Assembly: GCF_017357425.1 (NCBI RefSeq)
Contig: NZ_CP014571.1
Coordinates: forward strand, 2,542,001-2,606,000
Length of the DNA stretch: 64,000 bases
Direction of reading: 5' to 3'
Origin: Arthrobacter sp. D5-1
GTDB taxonomy: Bacteria > Actinomycetota > Actinomycetes > Actinomycetales > Micrococcaceae
Under the pieces are notes generated by a model. It did no database searches. It was not told the DNA's origin and worked only from the letters and a program-made list of their open reading frames with translations. Both the position numbers and the translations under genes were made by a program. The number at the start of each line of letters is the position of its first letter. The stretch's first letter is position 1. Shown piece by piece: positions 45,684 through 55,911 of the stretch.

Positions 45684-46762
45684 TGACGTTCTCCACGTTT
45701 GTAATGTGTGCCTGACGCGTCTTTGCGGTGCGCGTCATCCCAGGTGCTGTAGGCGGACACGATGTCGGCCACCAGGCGATGCCGGACTACGTCGGCCGCC
45801 TCAAGAATGGAGAAATTGACGTCGTTTATGCCTGTCAGGATCTCCCGGACGATCCGAAGGCCTGACGTTGCGCCCAGCGGAAGGTCGATCTGGGTGACGT
45901 CGCCGGTGACTACCATTTTTGAACCGAAGCCGAGGCGGGTCAGGAACATCTTCATCTGTTCCGGTGTGGTGTTCTGCGCTTCATCAAGAATGATGAAGGC
46001 GTCATTGAGCGTACGTCCGCGCATGTACGCCAACGGTGCCACCTCAATGGTGCCTGCAGCCATCAACCGTGGGATGGATTCCGGATCCATCATGTCGTGG
46101 AGGGCGTCATACAGCGGGCGCAGGTACGGATCGATCTTGTCGCTCAATGTACCTGGCAGGAAACCGAGCCGCTCCCCCGCCTCCACCGCAGGCCGCGTCA
46201 GGATTATCCTGCTGACTTCCTTCATCTGCAACGCCTGCACGGCCTTGGCCATGGCCAGGTACGTCTTGCCCGTGCCAGCTGGACCGATACCAAAAATCAC
46301 CGTGTTTGCGTCGATGGCATCCACGTAGTTCTTCTGATTCAGTGTCTTTGGACGGATGGTCTTGCCGCGGCTGGAAAGGATGTTGTGGGTCAGCACATCA
46401 GCCGGGTTCTGCACCGACTGGGCCCTCAACAGGGACACCAGCTGCTGAAGGATGTCCGGGCTCACCACGGTCCCTTTCGCCACAAGCCCACGGACTTCCT
46501 CCAGGAGGCGCATGACGCGGGGAATGACGGTGGAGGGGCCGGTCATGGAGAGCTCGTTGCCGCGGACATGGAAGCTGACATCCTGGAATTGTTCCTCGAT
46601 GTACCTCAGGGCTTCGTCATGGCTGCCCAGCGAGTGAACCATCTGGTCGGAGTTGTCGAAGGTGACGACTTCCGTGCGTGTGCCCGGTAATGTGTGCGGG
46701 AACTCGTTGGGCGGCTGGTTGCCGTTTCCGGTCCTGAGCCGCCCGTTCAAAGATTCACTCAT
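45680..46762 (-). CDS. phoH: PhoH family protein
   Basis: Predicted ATPase (PhoH-like, PhoL type), 360 residues, next to ybeY as usual. Walker A GPAGTGKTYLAMAKA, then LTRPAVEAGERLGFLPG and DEAQNTTPEQMKMFL (Walker B). Probably acts with YbeY and Era in RNA metabolism or stress. The ATG at 46762 is the likely start; GGAGGAG lies about 18 bases upstream, which is far, and an in-frame ATG at 46813 upstream of that site is an alternative. Confidence 0.93.
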   Translation of the reverse strand: MSESLNGRLRTGNGNQPPNEFPHTLPGTRTEVVTFDNSDQMVHSLGSHDEALRYIEEQFQDVSFHVRGNELSMTGPSTVIPRVMRLLEEVRGLVAKGTVVSPDILQQLVSLLRAQSVQNPADVLTHNILSSRGKTIRPKTLNQKNYVDAIDANTVIFGIGPAGTGKTYLAMAKAVQALQMKEVSRIILTRPAVEAGERLGFLPGTLSDKIDPYLRPLYDALHDMMDPESIPRLMAAGTIEVAPLAYMRGRTLNDAFIILDEAQNTTPEQMKMFLTRLGFGSKMVVTGDVTQIDLPLGATSGLRIVREILTGINDVNFSILEAADVVRHRLVADIVSAYSTWDDAHRKDASGTHYKRGERQ

Positions 46763-47048
46763 AGTGCTGGCCCGCGGGCCTTTTCTCCTCCGGTTGGTCT
46801 GTAATAACGCCATCGATTCGACATTCTCTGCGGACTTTCGTTGCCCGCATTGATGCCGGAATGTCTCCAATCCTACGCCAGCCCGCCCGCGATGAACCTC
46901 CCCCGGCAGCCTCATTCGGCACCCTGGGGCTGATGCGGACATTTTGTCTCAACTCGGCATCAAGCCGGTATCAATCATGTTTCAGTTGGCGCCCTCCCCC
47001 GGAAACCCGGCCGACCGCCGTCGACGATGTGCCAAGCTGGCATTGCGG

Positions 47049-48059
47049 GTGAAAACACGACCCCGCACCCCAGCCGACAAATGGCTGCCAAACCATGCAG
47101 GGCAGGACAGGAAACCCATCAAGAAAACAGCCAGCAACGATCATGGCGCGAACAAGCGGACCAAGTCCGCTGTTGCCGTGCCGGCGATGCTCGCTGTCCT
47201 CCTGCTGACCGGTTGCATCGCCAACGGTGGCGGCACCCAAGCCACCTCCACCCCGCCGCCGCTGACCGTCCAGGAAGCCCCGGCCAGCAACGCCCCGCTG
47301 GAAACCACCCAGGCCTCCACCAAGATCCCGGTCTACTGGATCGGGCGGAGCAAGGAAGAGGTCTACCTTTACCGCGAGTTCCGGGACATCTCCGGCGACG
47401 GAAATCCTGTAACCACCGCCCTGAAAATCATGATGGCGGAAAAGCCGTTGGATCATGACTTCTTCACTCCCTGGCAGGAACCCGCCAACCTGGCCACGTC
47501 CATTTCCGGCAAAAACGTCATTACAGTCGATATTTCCCGCGATGCTTTCAACTCAAACCTGGATGCCGGCATGGCGCAGCGTGCAGTGCAGCAACTCGTC
47601 TACACGGCAACGGCCGCAGCTTCGTCTTCAGGGCTCATCAATTCAGGCCAGCAGATCCAAGTGGTCATCCTGGTTGATGGCCACAAGGACTACATGGCGT
47701 TCGGGCAAGTGCAGCTGGGTGAGCCGATGACCCGCGACGCCTCCTTGGTTGCCCCGCTCTGGATCATCGATCCGCAGGAAGAGACCACCCTGCCCACAGG
47801 ACTGGTCAAGTTCAACGGGCGGAGCACTGACAGCTCCAAGCCCATCGCCTGGCAGGTACTGCAGGACAATGGCAAGGGCGAAAAGACCAGCCTTCTCACG
47901 GGCCAAACGCAAGCCACCGGCGAACCCGGGCAGTATGGGTTGTTCACTTTTGGCGCGACATTGAAGGCCGGCCAGTATGAGGTACGTGTTTCCCAGGTGG
48001 ACAGCGCCGGAGACATCATCGCGACAAGCACCGACACGCGGCTGTTCAGGGTCGGGTAG
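47049..48059 (+). CDS. GerMN-domain lipoprotein
   Basis: Exported lipoprotein, about 336 residues. Signal segment SAVAVPAMLAVLLLTGC with a lipobox cysteine, then a Thr/Pro-rich linker, a GerMN domain (about residues 100-225; YWIGRSKEEVYLYREFR, NVITVDISRDAFN) and a C-terminal Gmad2-like Ig fold (about 240-335; PLWIIDPQEETTLPTG). Related proteins are cell-envelope factors of uncertain function. Start uncertain: GTG 47049 gives an unusually long polar lead of about 45 residues before the signal; the frame is also open upstream. Confidence 0.8.
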   Translation: MKTRPRTPADKWLPNHAGQDRKPIKKTASNDHGANKRTKSAVAVPAMLAVLLLTGCIANGGGTQATSTPPPLTVQEAPASNAPLETTQASTKIPVYWIGRSKEEVYLYREFRDISGDGNPVTTALKIMMAEKPLDHDFFTPWQEPANLATSISGKNVITVDISRDAFNSNLDAGMAQRAVQQLVYTATAAASSSGLINSGQQIQVVILVDGHKDYMAFGQVQLGEPMTRDASLVAPLWIIDPQEETTLPTGLVKFNGRSTDSSKPIAWQVLQDNGKGEKTSLLTGQTQATGEPGQYGLFTFGATLKAGQYEVRVSQVDSAGDIIATSTDTRLFRVG

Positions 48060-48119
48060 CTGTTCACGGTCGGTAGCTGCCCGGAGCCGGAAGCGGACCA
48101 AGGCCGCCCGGCTGCAGCG

Positions 48120-48884
48120 CTACCAGCGGCCCAGGATGTCGCTCGCAAGCACGACGGCGGCAGGTCCCGCCGTCGACGACCTCAAGACATGATGCCCCAA
48201 GAGAGCCGTCACGGCGCCGGCATCACTGAGCCGCGTCACTTCGCGGGGCGAGATCCCACCCTCGGGCCCCACTATCAACAGCACCTCGCGGGGTGAGGTG
48301 GCCTTGGTTGCCGCCAGCTCTTCAAGAATGGTCCGCAAAGGATTCTTGGCGTCTTCATGCAGGATGATGGCAAGGTCAGACTGGGCAACGGCTTTCGCCA
48401 GGGACCCGGTGTCCACCATGGTCCGCACCTCGGGGATCCATGCCCGCCGGGCCTGCTTGGAGGCGGCAGCAACCACTGATTCCCACTTCGCATGGGCCTT
48501 TGCTGCGCGATCGCCTTTCCATCGAACAATGGAACGCTCTGACTGCCACGGGAGCACAGCGTCGATTCCGAGCTCCGTGGCCGTTTCGATGGCAAGTTCG
48601 TCGCGATCGCCCTTGGCCAGGGCCTGGACCAGTACCAGCCGGACGTCCGGCTGTTCTTCAAAGGCCATGTCGGAGGCAGTGACGACGAGGCCGGCGGGCC
48701 CGGCCGCGGCGACCGTGCCGGTCAACCGCGCGCCGGCACCATCGGCTATGTCAACGGGCTCTCCCACACCAAGTCGCTTGACCGTAACCGCGTGCCGTGC
48801 CTCTGGACCTTCCAGCACGAACGTGCCGCCGGGTATGACATCGCTGAGGCTGCCGGCCGACGTGAAGAAAACGGGGTTGCTCAC
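48120..48884 (-). CDS. rsmE: 16S rRNA (uracil-1498-N3)-methyltransferase
   Basis: SPOUT-fold methyltransferase that modifies U1498 of 16S rRNA, 254 residues. N-terminal PUA-like part (ARHAVTVKRLGVGEPVDIADG), middle AIETATELGIDAVLPWQSERS, and the knotted SAM-binding end LLIVGPEGGISPREV with LLGHHVLRSSTAGPAAV. Start ATG at 48884, three bases after the dnaJ stop. Order hrcA-dnaJ-rsmE. Confidence 0.95.
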   Translation of the reverse strand: MSNPVFFTSAGSLSDVIPGGTFVLEGPEARHAVTVKRLGVGEPVDIADGAGARLTGTVAAAGPAGLVVTASDMAFEEQPDVRLVLVQALAKGDRDELAIETATELGIDAVLPWQSERSIVRWKGDRAAKAHAKWESVVAAASKQARRAWIPEVRTMVDTGSLAKAVAQSDLAIILHEDAKNPLRTILEELAATKATSPREVLLIVGPEGGISPREVTRLSDAGAVTALLGHHVLRSSTAGPAAVVLASDILGRW

Positions 48885-48886
48885 CG

Positions 48887-50014
48887 CTACAGGTTACCGA
48901 GCTTGTCCCGAAGCTTGGCGAACATTCCGCCGCTGGCCACAAGCTTTCCTTCAGTGAACTGCTCCCCGCGAAGCTTGGCGAGCTGCTGCAGCAATTCTTC
49001 CTGCGCAGGATCCAGCTTGCTCGGCGTTTCAACGTGGAGGTGTACCTTGAGGTCGCCACGGCCATAACCACGCAGGTGCGTGACGCCCAGGCCCCGAAGG
49101 GTGATGATCTCCCCTGACTGGGTTCCGGCCTTCACATCAATGTCCTGTGCGCCGTCGAAAGTATCCAACTGCAACTCCGTACCCAGCGCTGCGGCCGTCA
49201 TGGGCACGCTGAGGGTGGCATGGAGGTCGTCGCCTTCGCGCATGAACATGGAATCGTTGTTGACGCGGATCTCCACGTAGAGGTCGCCGGACGGGCCGCC
49301 TGCGGGTCCTGCTTCGCCTTGGCCGGACAACTGGATGCGCGTACCGGTGGCAACACCGGCAGGAACCTTGATGGTCAGGGAACGGCGACTGCGGATGCGG
49401 CCTTGGCCGTTGCACTCATTGCAGGGGTCTTTGATGACCGTTCCGAAGCCCTCGCAGGAACCGCAGGGGGCAGCGGTCATGACCTGGCCAAGGATGGACC
49501 GGACAGCGCGCTGGACCTGGCCGCTGCCGCCACAGATGTCACAACGTTCCGGGTGGGTGCCCGGTCGGCAGCAGCTGCCGTCACAGGTGGGGCAGGTCAC
49601 GGCCGTGTCCACTTCGAGCTTCTTGTTGACGCCGAAAACGGCGTCCTTCAGGTCAATGCGGACACTGATAAGTGCGTCCTGGCCGCGTCGGACACGGGAG
49701 GCCGGCCCGCCGTGACCGCCGCCGCCACCAAAGAACGTATCGAAGATGTCCTGGAACGCGAAGCCCTGGCCGGAATATCCGCCGCCAAACCCGTTGTCCG
49801 TTCCATTCTCATTGCCGGTGGCGTCGTAGACGCGGCGCTTCTGGGGATCGGACAGCACCTCATAAGCATGGGTCACGGCCTTAAACTGCTCCGCGACATC
49901 CTCACCTGGGTTTACGTCCGGGTGGAGTTTCCGCGCCAACTTGCGGTACGCCTTTTTGATCTCTTCCCCGGTGGCTTCCGGCGAGACTCCCAAAACGTCA
50001 TAGTGGCTGCTCAA
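48887..50014 (-). CDS. dnaJ: Chaperone DnaJ
   Basis: Co-chaperone of DnaK, 375 residues. J domain 1-70 with HPD at 31-33, a Gly/Phe-rich stretch (75-105), a zinc domain with four Cys pairs (CPTC, CDIC, CGSC, CNEC, about 139-205), and the C-terminal substrate domain. The first zinc repeat is CPTCDGSC rather than CxxCxGxG (last Gly is Cys). It is the hrcA-linked copy; the DnaK operon usually has its own dnaJ elsewhere. Probably under HrcA control through the CIRCE upstream of hrcA. Confidence 0.95.
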   Translation of the reverse strand: MSSHYDVLGVSPEATGEEIKKAYRKLARKLHPDVNPGEDVAEQFKAVTHAYEVLSDPQKRRVYDATGNENGTDNGFGGGYSGQGFAFQDIFDTFFGGGGGHGGPASRVRRGQDALISVRIDLKDAVFGVNKKLEVDTAVTCPTCDGSCCRPGTHPERCDICGGSGQVQRAVRSILGQVMTAAPCGSCEGFGTVIKDPCNECNGQGRIRSRRSLTIKVPAGVATGTRIQLSGQGEAGPAGGPSGDLYVEIRVNNDSMFMREGDDLHATLSVPMTAAALGTELQLDTFDGAQDIDVKAGTQSGEIITLRGLGVTHLRGYGRGDLKVHLHVETPSKLDPAQEELLQQLAKLRGEQFTEGKLVASGGMFAKLRDKLGNL

Positions 50015-50064
50015 AGTCGGTATCTCTTCCTTGTTGTACTGCGGATGTTTCTTCGGGACGGCGT

Positions 50065-51072
50065 TCAGCCGCCAAGAATGCGTGAAAGGTAACGGGCCAC
50101 GGCCCGGACTGCGGCCATGGTAGTGGGGTAATCCATGCGGGTTGGGCCCAGGATCCCCACCTTGGCACCGGAACCGTATCCGGTGGCCACAACGGAAGCC
50201 TCAGCCAATCCGTCGTAGGGTTTCTCCCGGCCGATACTCACGGTGACGCCCCTGGGGTCATCCCCCATGTCTGACAACAACCGAAGCATGACAACTTGTT
50301 CCTCAAGGGCTTCCAGCACCGGACCGATGCTCAAGGGGAAGTCCACGTTGGACCTGGCGAGGTTGGCCGTACCGGCCATCAGGATGCGTTCTTCGCGGCT
50401 GTTGTCGCTCAAGGCCTGCAGTCCGTTGGCCAACGTCTGGGCCAGCCCCCGGAGCTCCGGCGGACACAGGGCAATCACCGACGGAAGCACCTGCGGCAAC
50501 AGGGCCAGTTGCGTCCCTGCGATGCTGCCCAGGAAGCGGGATCTCAATCGCATCAAAGCGTCGTCGCCCACGTCCGAACCAGCGTCGATGACCTTCTGGC
50601 TGACGCTGCCGGTATCGGCAATCAGCACCACCAACACTTGTTGTGGTGCCAACAGGACGAACTCAACATGCCGTACCAAGGCGCGGTTGGAGTGCGGATA
50701 CTGCACGACGGCGACCTGGTTGGTCAGTTGGGACAGGAGCCTTACCGTGCGCTCCAGGATGTCGTCTACATCATCAGGGCCTTCAAGCAGCGAGTGGATG
50801 GCCCTCCGCTCTGCGGCCGAAAGGGGCTTGACTTGGGAGATGCGATCGACGAAAAGGCGGTAGCCCTTGTCGGTGGGAATGCGACCGGCACTGGTGTGGG
50901 GCGCTGCAATGAGGCCTTCTTCTTCCAGAACGGCCATGTCGTTACGGATGGTGGCGCTTGAAACTCCAAGATGGTGCCGTTCAACAAGGGCCTTCGATCC
51001 AACAGGCTCCCGTGAATGCACGTAATCTTCAACGATGGCACGCAGCACTTCCAATTTGCGTGGCTCACTCAT
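50065..51072 (-). CDS. hrcA: Heat-inducible transcription repressor HrcA
   Basis: Repressor of heat-shock genes that binds CIRCE, 335 residues. N-terminal winged helix ([37 protein letters not shown]), then a GAF-like middle and a C-terminal domain. The ATG at 51072 follows AGGAGGTGG. dnaJ and rsmE follow on the same strand. A CIRCE element 47 bases upstream indicates autoregulation. Confidence 0.96.
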   Translation of the reverse strand: MSEPRKLEVLRAIVEDYVHSREPVGSKALVERHHLGVSSATIRNDMAVLEEEGLIAAPHTSAGRIPTDKGYRLFVDRISQVKPLSAAERRAIHSLLEGPDDVDDILERTVRLLSQLTNQVAVVQYPHSNRALVRHVEFVLLAPQQVLVVLIADTGSVSQKVIDAGSDVGDDALMRLRSRFLGSIAGTQLALLPQVLPSVIALCPPELRGLAQTLANGLQALSDNSREERILMAGTANLARSNVDFPLSIGPVLEALEEQVVMLRLLSDMGDDPRGVTVSIGREKPYDGLAEASVVATGYGSGAKVGILGPTRMDYPTTMAAVRAVARYLSRILGG

Positions 51073-51118
51073 TGCTCCACCTCCTGACGACTGCCGTGGT
51101 CTCTGAGACCGGGTCCAC

Positions 51119-51145
51119 TTAGCACTCAACATGCCCAAGTGCTAA
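51119..51145. promoter_or_regulatory. CIRCE element (HrcA operator)
   Basis: TTAGCACTC, 9 bases, then AAGTGCTAA; the consensus is TTAGCACTC-N9-GAGTGCTAA, so one base differs. It lies between the hrcA start and a possible -10 (CATACT, minus strand 51158-51153). Confidence 0.9.
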
Positions 51146-51250
51146 CCAGTCTAGTATGAGCCAACCCGTTGCTAGCATTGAACTTTCCTTTCCCAAGCCA
51201 GCACAAACCAACACTGAACAATTCAACCCAGCACAAAAGGTAGGAACTCC

Positions 51251-52102
51251 TTGGCTTTCGACACGTGGGGTCCGCAGGATCTGTCAGCTCCCGCCAAACG
51301 GCAACTGCCGGAGGTAGCTGTACAACGCGGGATGGTCCTCGAAGATGTCCAATCAGGCTGGGTGGGCGAAGTCACCCGGGTGGAGAAGACCGGCGGCATG
51401 CACATCGTGTCCCTCGAGGACAGGCGGGGGAAGACGAAGTCGTTCCAGCTCGGATTTGGCTTCCTGCTCGAGGGGCAGCCCATCCGCTTGATGCCCCCGG
51501 CCCCCCGACAATCGACGCCGCCCGTTCAGGCCGGTCGCACGGCGTCGGGTTCGGTGAAGGTTGAAGGACAACGCGCCCAGGTGGCCAAAGCCAGCCGCAT
51601 TTGGGTGGAGGGAAAACACGACGCCGAACTCGTAGAGAAAGTTTGGGGCGACGATCTTCGCGTCGAGGGCATTGTGGTGGAGCCCCTGCACGGAGTCGAT
51701 GACCTCAAGTCGGCAATCTCCGCCTTTAACCCCGGGCCCGGCCGGCGCCTCGGCATCCTGGTGGACCACCTCGTGGCCGGCTCCAAAGAGTCCCGCATCG
51801 CAGCTGACGCCATGACTGTGCCCGGCGCCGCAGGAAACGTCCTGATTGTCGGCCATCCCTACATCGATGTCTGGCAGGCCATCAGGCCCAAAGTTCTGGG
51901 AATTGAGGCCTGGCCGTCCGTACCCCGCGGCACCGACTGGAAGACCGGGATTCTCACCGCCTTCGGGTGGCCTCACGAGACCGCTGAGGATATAGGACTG
52001 GGCTGGCAACGTCTTCTTGGAGCGGTTCGCAGCTACGCCGACCTTGAGGCCTCGCTGCTGGGCCGCGTGGAGGAAGTCATCGATTTCCTCACAGTTCCCT
52101 GA
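51251..52102 (+). CDS. DUF3097 family protein
   Basis: 283 residues with no hydrophobic segments, so cytoplasmic. Actinobacterial DUF3097 proteins begin with a short beta-rich segment like VQSGWVGEVTRVEKTGG and contain SRIWVEGKHDAELVEKVWGDDLRVEGIVVEPLHGVDDL, a Toprim-like stretch (conserved Glu in VEGKHD), which may bind metal or nucleotide. Function unknown. TTG start at 51251 after AGGTAGGA. Divergent from hrcA. Confidence 0.85.
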   Translation: MAFDTWGPQDLSAPAKRQLPEVAVQRGMVLEDVQSGWVGEVTRVEKTGGMHIVSLEDRRGKTKSFQLGFGFLLEGQPIRLMPPAPRQSTPPVQAGRTASGSVKVEGQRAQVAKASRIWVEGKHDAELVEKVWGDDLRVEGIVVEPLHGVDDLKSAISAFNPGPGRRLGILVDHLVAGSKESRIAADAMTVPGAAGNVLIVGHPYIDVWQAIRPKVLGIEAWPSVPRGTDWKTGILTAFGWPHETAEDIGLGWQRLLGAVRSYADLEASLLGRVEEVIDFLTVP

Positions 52103-52223
52103 CCTTTGGCCTCAAAGCAGCAGCAACTGACGTGTCATCGTGGCGCTTGTCCCGGGAAGCCTGCCGGGGCCGGTATTCTGGGACAGCAACACCGCACTAT
52201 CTTTACAGCAAAGGGAACACACC

Positions 52224-52637
52224 GTGGCAGAGAACGCTCCTGAAGAACCGGGCAGCGCCGCAGGCCAGCCCCAGTACCATGGCGCGCCTGCAAATGCGCT
52301 GCCACTGACCGCCAGCGAGGACAGGCAGTGGGCTACCTTGGCACACTTTGGCGGTATTCTCGGATGCCTGCCATCTCTCCTGATCTACTTGATCTTCCGT
52401 GACCGCGGACCGTTCACGGCACAGGAATCCAAGGAGGCGTTGAACTTCACGCTGCCTCCCACCATCGCTGCGGTTCTGGCCAACATCCTGGTGCTGTTGC
52501 CGGTAGTAGGCAACATCTTTGCTGTGATCGCCACTGGCATCTGGGTAGCCCTGACATGCTTCTCCGTCTCAGCCGGAATCCGCGTCAACCACGGCCAGCC
52601 GCACCGTTACAAGCTCAACCTGCGCTGGGTCAAGTAG
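52224..52637 (+). CDS. DUF4870/Tic20-like membrane protein
   Basis: 137 residues: a polar lead of about 45 residues, then three hydrophobic segments (GGILGCLPSLLIYLIF, PTIAAVLANILVLLPVVGN, IFAVIATGIWVALTCFSVSA) with TAQESKEALNF between the first two, the DUF4870 hallmark. Small membrane protein of unknown function. The GTG at 52224 follows AAAGGGAA; the open frame upstream has no family sequence. Confidence 0.85.
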   Translation: MAENAPEEPGSAAGQPQYHGAPANALPLTASEDRQWATLAHFGGILGCLPSLLIYLIFRDRGPFTAQESKEALNFTLPPTIAAVLANILVLLPVVGNIFAVIATGIWVALTCFSVSAGIRVNHGQPHRYKLNLRWVK

Positions 52638-52641
52638 CCCT

Positions 52642-52667
52642 CCCCCAGCCATTCAAGCGGCTGGGGG
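52642..52667. terminator. Terminator hairpin
   Basis: A perfect 9-bp stem, CCCCCAGCC and GGCTGGGGG, with an 8-base loop, then TTAG. It lies between the DUF4870 gene and the convergent hemW. Confidence 0.75.
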
Positions 52668-53897
52668 TTAGTCGGGGAGAATCCTCCGGACTACGGCGTC
52701 AGCCAGCAGCCGGCCCTTCAGCGTAAGGGTCAACCGGCCTTTGAACGCTTGCACGGGATCAACCAGCTCGTCGGCGATCAGCCCTGCCATTGCATGGCGG
52801 CCAACCGCGTCCAAGGCATCTACTTCAAGCCCTGTACCGAGCCGTGCTTCCAGCATGATGCGTTCGACTTCCCGGGTTTCGGCGTCGAGGGTCTCCCGGC
52901 CTGCCGCCGGTGAGCTTCCCGCACCCAACCGTCCTGCGTACGCTGTGGGGTGCTTAACGTTCCACCACCGGACACCTCCTACGTGGGAGTGCGCACCGGG
53001 GCCGATGCCCCACCAGTCATCGCCGCGCCAGTAGGCCAGATTGTGCCGGCACGCTTGATCGGGTGTCCGGGACCAGTTGCTGACCTCGTACCAGTTCAAA
53101 CCAGCTGCGGAGATCAACGAATCAGCCAACTCGTATTTGGCTGCATGATCGTCGTCGTCAATTCCGGGCACTTCGCCGCGGCGGATCTGGGCCGCCAACT
53201 TGGTGCCGTCCTCCACGATCAATGCGTAGGCGCTGATGTGGTCAGGCTCGTAGGACAGTGCTGTTTCAAGGGACAACCGCCAGTCCGCCATGGACTCCCC
53301 CGGCGTACCGTAAATAAGGTCCAGGCTCACCGCGAGTCCGGCCTCACGGGCCCACTGGACCACGAGCGGCACACGACTGGGGGTATGGGTCCGGTCAAGG
53401 ACCTTCAACACGTGCGGCACAGCCGACTGCATGCCAAACGAAACCCTGGTGAATCCGGCATCGGCCAGCACCTTCAGGGACTCAGGGGTTACGGAATCCG
53501 GATTGGCTTCGGTGGTTACCTCGGCACCGGGCTCAAGCCCCCAATGGTCGACGGCGGCCCGCAGGATTCGTGCAAGGTCTTCCGCGGGGAGGAGCGTGGG
53601 CGTACCGCCTCCAAAGAAGACTGTGCTCATGCGCCGCCGGGGCAGCCCTGAGGCCTCCAGTGCCAGAGCCGCGAAGTCGAGTTCGGACACCGCGGTTGTG
53701 GCGTAGGCATCCTGGGAGGCCCCGCCGCCAAGCTCGGTGGCCGTATAGGTATTGAAGTCACAGTAGCCGCAGCGAACGGCGCAAAACGGGATATGGACGT
53801 AGAGCCCGAAGTTGCGGTGCTCGACGCCATCCAGCACCTGCGGGGGAAGTACTCCGTCCGCAGGCGCCGGATCGCCCAAAGGTAGGACGCTGGGCAT
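52668..53897 (-). CDS. hemW: Radical SAM heme chaperone HemW
   Basis: Radical-SAM protein (formerly coproporphyrinogen III oxidase-like) thought to deliver heme to respiratory proteins, 409 residues. Cluster motif CAVRCGYC in HIPFCAVRCGYCDFNTY, then GGGTPTLLPAEDLARIL and SFGMQSAVPHVLKVLDRTH. It directly follows lepA (stop and start adjacent), a conserved pairing. The heme-rich oxidase and bc1 genes in this window would be possible clients (inference). Confidence 0.94.
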   Translation of the reverse strand: MPSVLPLGDPAPADGVLPPQVLDGVEHRNFGLYVHIPFCAVRCGYCDFNTYTATELGGGASQDAYATTAVSELDFAALALEASGLPRRRMSTVFFGGGTPTLLPAEDLARILRAAVDHWGLEPGAEVTTEANPDSVTPESLKVLADAGFTRVSFGMQSAVPHVLKVLDRTHTPSRVPLVVQWAREAGLAVSLDLIYGTPGESMADWRLSLETALSYEPDHISAYALIVEDGTKLAAQIRRGEVPGIDDDDHAAKYELADSLISAAGLNWYEVSNWSRTPDQACRHNLAYWRGDDWWGIGPGAHSHVGGVRWWNVKHPTAYAGRLGAGSSPAAGRETLDAETREVERIMLEARLGTGLEVDALDAVGRHAMAGLIADELVDPVQAFKGRLTLTLKGRLLADAVVRRILPD

Positions 53898-55751
53898 CTA
53901 CTTCTTGGCCTTGTCCTTGGACTCGTCGGTGGTCAGTGCTGCGATGAATGCTTCCTGGGGAACCTCCACGCGACCCACCATCTTCATGCGCCTCTTGCCT
54001 TCCTTCTGCTTTTCCAGCAGTTTGCGCTTACGGGTGATGTCACCGCCGTAGCACTTGGCAAGAACGTCCTTGCGGATGGCCCGGATGCTCTCACGGGCGA
54101 TGATTCGCGATCCGATGGCCGCCTGGATGGGCACCTCGAATTGCTGCCTCGGGATGAGCTCACGGAGCTTGCCGGTCATCATGACACCGTAGGCGTAGGC
54201 CTTGTCGCGGTGGGTGATGGCACTGAAGGCATCCACTTGTTCGCCCTGCAGCAGGATGTCCACCTTGACGAGGTCTGCAACCTGCTCGCCGTCGGCTTTC
54301 CAGTCCAGCGAGGCGTAACCACGGGTTTTGGACTTCAGGAGGTCGAAGAAGTCGAACACAATCTCGGCCAGCGGAATCCAGTAGCGGAGTTCCACTCGGT
54401 CCTCGGACAGGTAATCCATGCCGCGCATTTGGCCGCGGCGGCTTTGGCAGAGTTCCATGATGGAACCAACAAACTCGTTCGGAGCCAGGATGGTGGCGGA
54501 AACCATAGGCTCGCGAACTTCGGAGATCTTGCCCGTGGGGTACTCGCTGGGGTTGGTGACATGGATGACCTTCTTGTCCTCCAGTGTCACCTCGTATTCC
54601 ACGTTGGGAGCAGTGGAGATGAGGTCCAGGTTGTACTCACGTTCAAGGCGCTCACGGGTAATTTCCAGGTGCAGCAAACCGAGGAACCCGACGCGGAAAC
54701 CGAAGCCCAGTGCTGCCGACGTCTCGGGTTCGTAAACCAGTGCGGCGTCGTTAAGCATCAGTTTTTCGAGGGCGTCGCGGAGGACAGGGTAGTCCGTTCC
54801 GTCCAGCGGGTAGAGACCTGAGAAGACCATCGGTTTGGCGTCGGCGTAGCCGCTGAGCGACTCCGAGGCAGGCTTGGCCAGGTTGGTGACAGTATCGCCA
54901 ACCTTCGACTGGCGGACGTCTTTCACGCCGGTGATCAGGTATCCCACCTCGCCGACCCCCAGGCCCTTGGATGGCGTGGGCTCCGGAGAGCTGACACCAA
55001 TCTCCAGGAGCTCGTGCGTTGCCCGGGTGGACATCATCTGAATGCGTTCGCGCGGGTGGAGCATGCCGTCCACCACGCGGACGTACGTCACGACACCGCG
55101 GTACGTGTCATAGACGGAGTCGAAAATCATGGCGCGGGCCGGCGCATTGGGATCGCCAACGGGAGCAGGAAGGTCGCGGACAATTTTGTCCAACAGCGCC
55201 TCAACACCCACACCGGTTTTGCCGGAGACCTTGAGGACGTCCTCGGGGTCACCGCCAATGAGGTTGGCAAGCTCTGCCGCGTACTTCTCGGGCTGGGCAG
55301 CCGGAAGATCGATCTTGTTCAGCACAGGAATGATGGTGAGGTTGTTCTCCATTGCCAGATACAGGTTGGCAAGGGTTTGGGCCTCGATGCCCTGGGCCGC
55401 GTCCACCAGCAGCACTGCGCCTTCGCAAGCGGCGAGCGAGCGGGAAACCTCATAGGTGAAGTCGACGTGGCCGGGAGTATCGATCATGTTCAGTGCATAG
55501 CTGTTGCCATCAAGTTCCCACGGCATGCGAACAGCCTGGGACTTGATGGTGATGCCACGCTCACGTTCGATATCCATGCGGTCCAGATACTGGGCCTTCA
55601 TGTCGCGTTGCTTAACGACGCCGGTGTACTGCAGCATGCGGTCGGCCAAGGTGGACTTACCGTGGTCAATGTGGGCAATGATGCAGAAGTTCCGGATGAT
55701 GGCCGGATCTGTTGCGGCGGGCACCGGTGCGGTGCGGGCCATGGGAGACAC
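53898..55751 (-). CDS. lepA: Elongation factor 4 (back-translocating GTPase LepA)
   Basis: Ribosome-associated GTPase, 617 residues. G domain motifs [10 protein letters not shown] (G1), DTPGHVDF (G3), NKIDLP (G4), then EF-G-like domains and the unique C-terminal domain ([31 protein letters not shown]). GTG at 55751 has AAGGA six bases upstream; an ATG three codons on is possible. Next to hemW. Confidence 0.97.
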   Translation of the reverse strand: MSPMARTAPVPAATDPAIIRNFCIIAHIDHGKSTLADRMLQYTGVVKQRDMKAQYLDRMDIERERGITIKSQAVRMPWELDGNSYALNMIDTPGHVDFTYEVSRSLAACEGAVLLVDAAQGIEAQTLANLYLAMENNLTIIPVLNKIDLPAAQPEKYAAELANLIGGDPEDVLKVSGKTGVGVEALLDKIVRDLPAPVGDPNAPARAMIFDSVYDTYRGVVTYVRVVDGMLHPRERIQMMSTRATHELLEIGVSSPEPTPSKGLGVGEVGYLITGVKDVRQSKVGDTVTNLAKPASESLSGYADAKPMVFSGLYPLDGTDYPVLRDALEKLMLNDAALVYEPETSAALGFGFRVGFLGLLHLEITRERLEREYNLDLISTAPNVEYEVTLEDKKVIHVTNPSEYPTGKISEVREPMVSATILAPNEFVGSIMELCQSRRGQMRGMDYLSEDRVELRYWIPLAEIVFDFFDLLKSKTRGYASLDWKADGEQVADLVKVDILLQGEQVDAFSAITHRDKAYAYGVMMTGKLRELIPRQQFEVPIQAAIGSRIIARESIRAIRKDVLAKCYGGDITRKRKLLEKQKEGKRRMKMVGRVEVPQEAFIAALTTDESKDKAKK

Positions 55752-55911
55752 GCAGGATCCTTACTGTCGACACTCACACGGCAATTCCCGGAGCTGGGCA
55801 TAGGCCAGCCGGAACACGCCGCGCATCTGATCCTCTAGTCTCCCATGAACCTGCGCTTCGCCGTACATTGCCTGCCCAGGTGTCAGCTCCACGCAGCTGT
55901 AGCGTTGTCAC

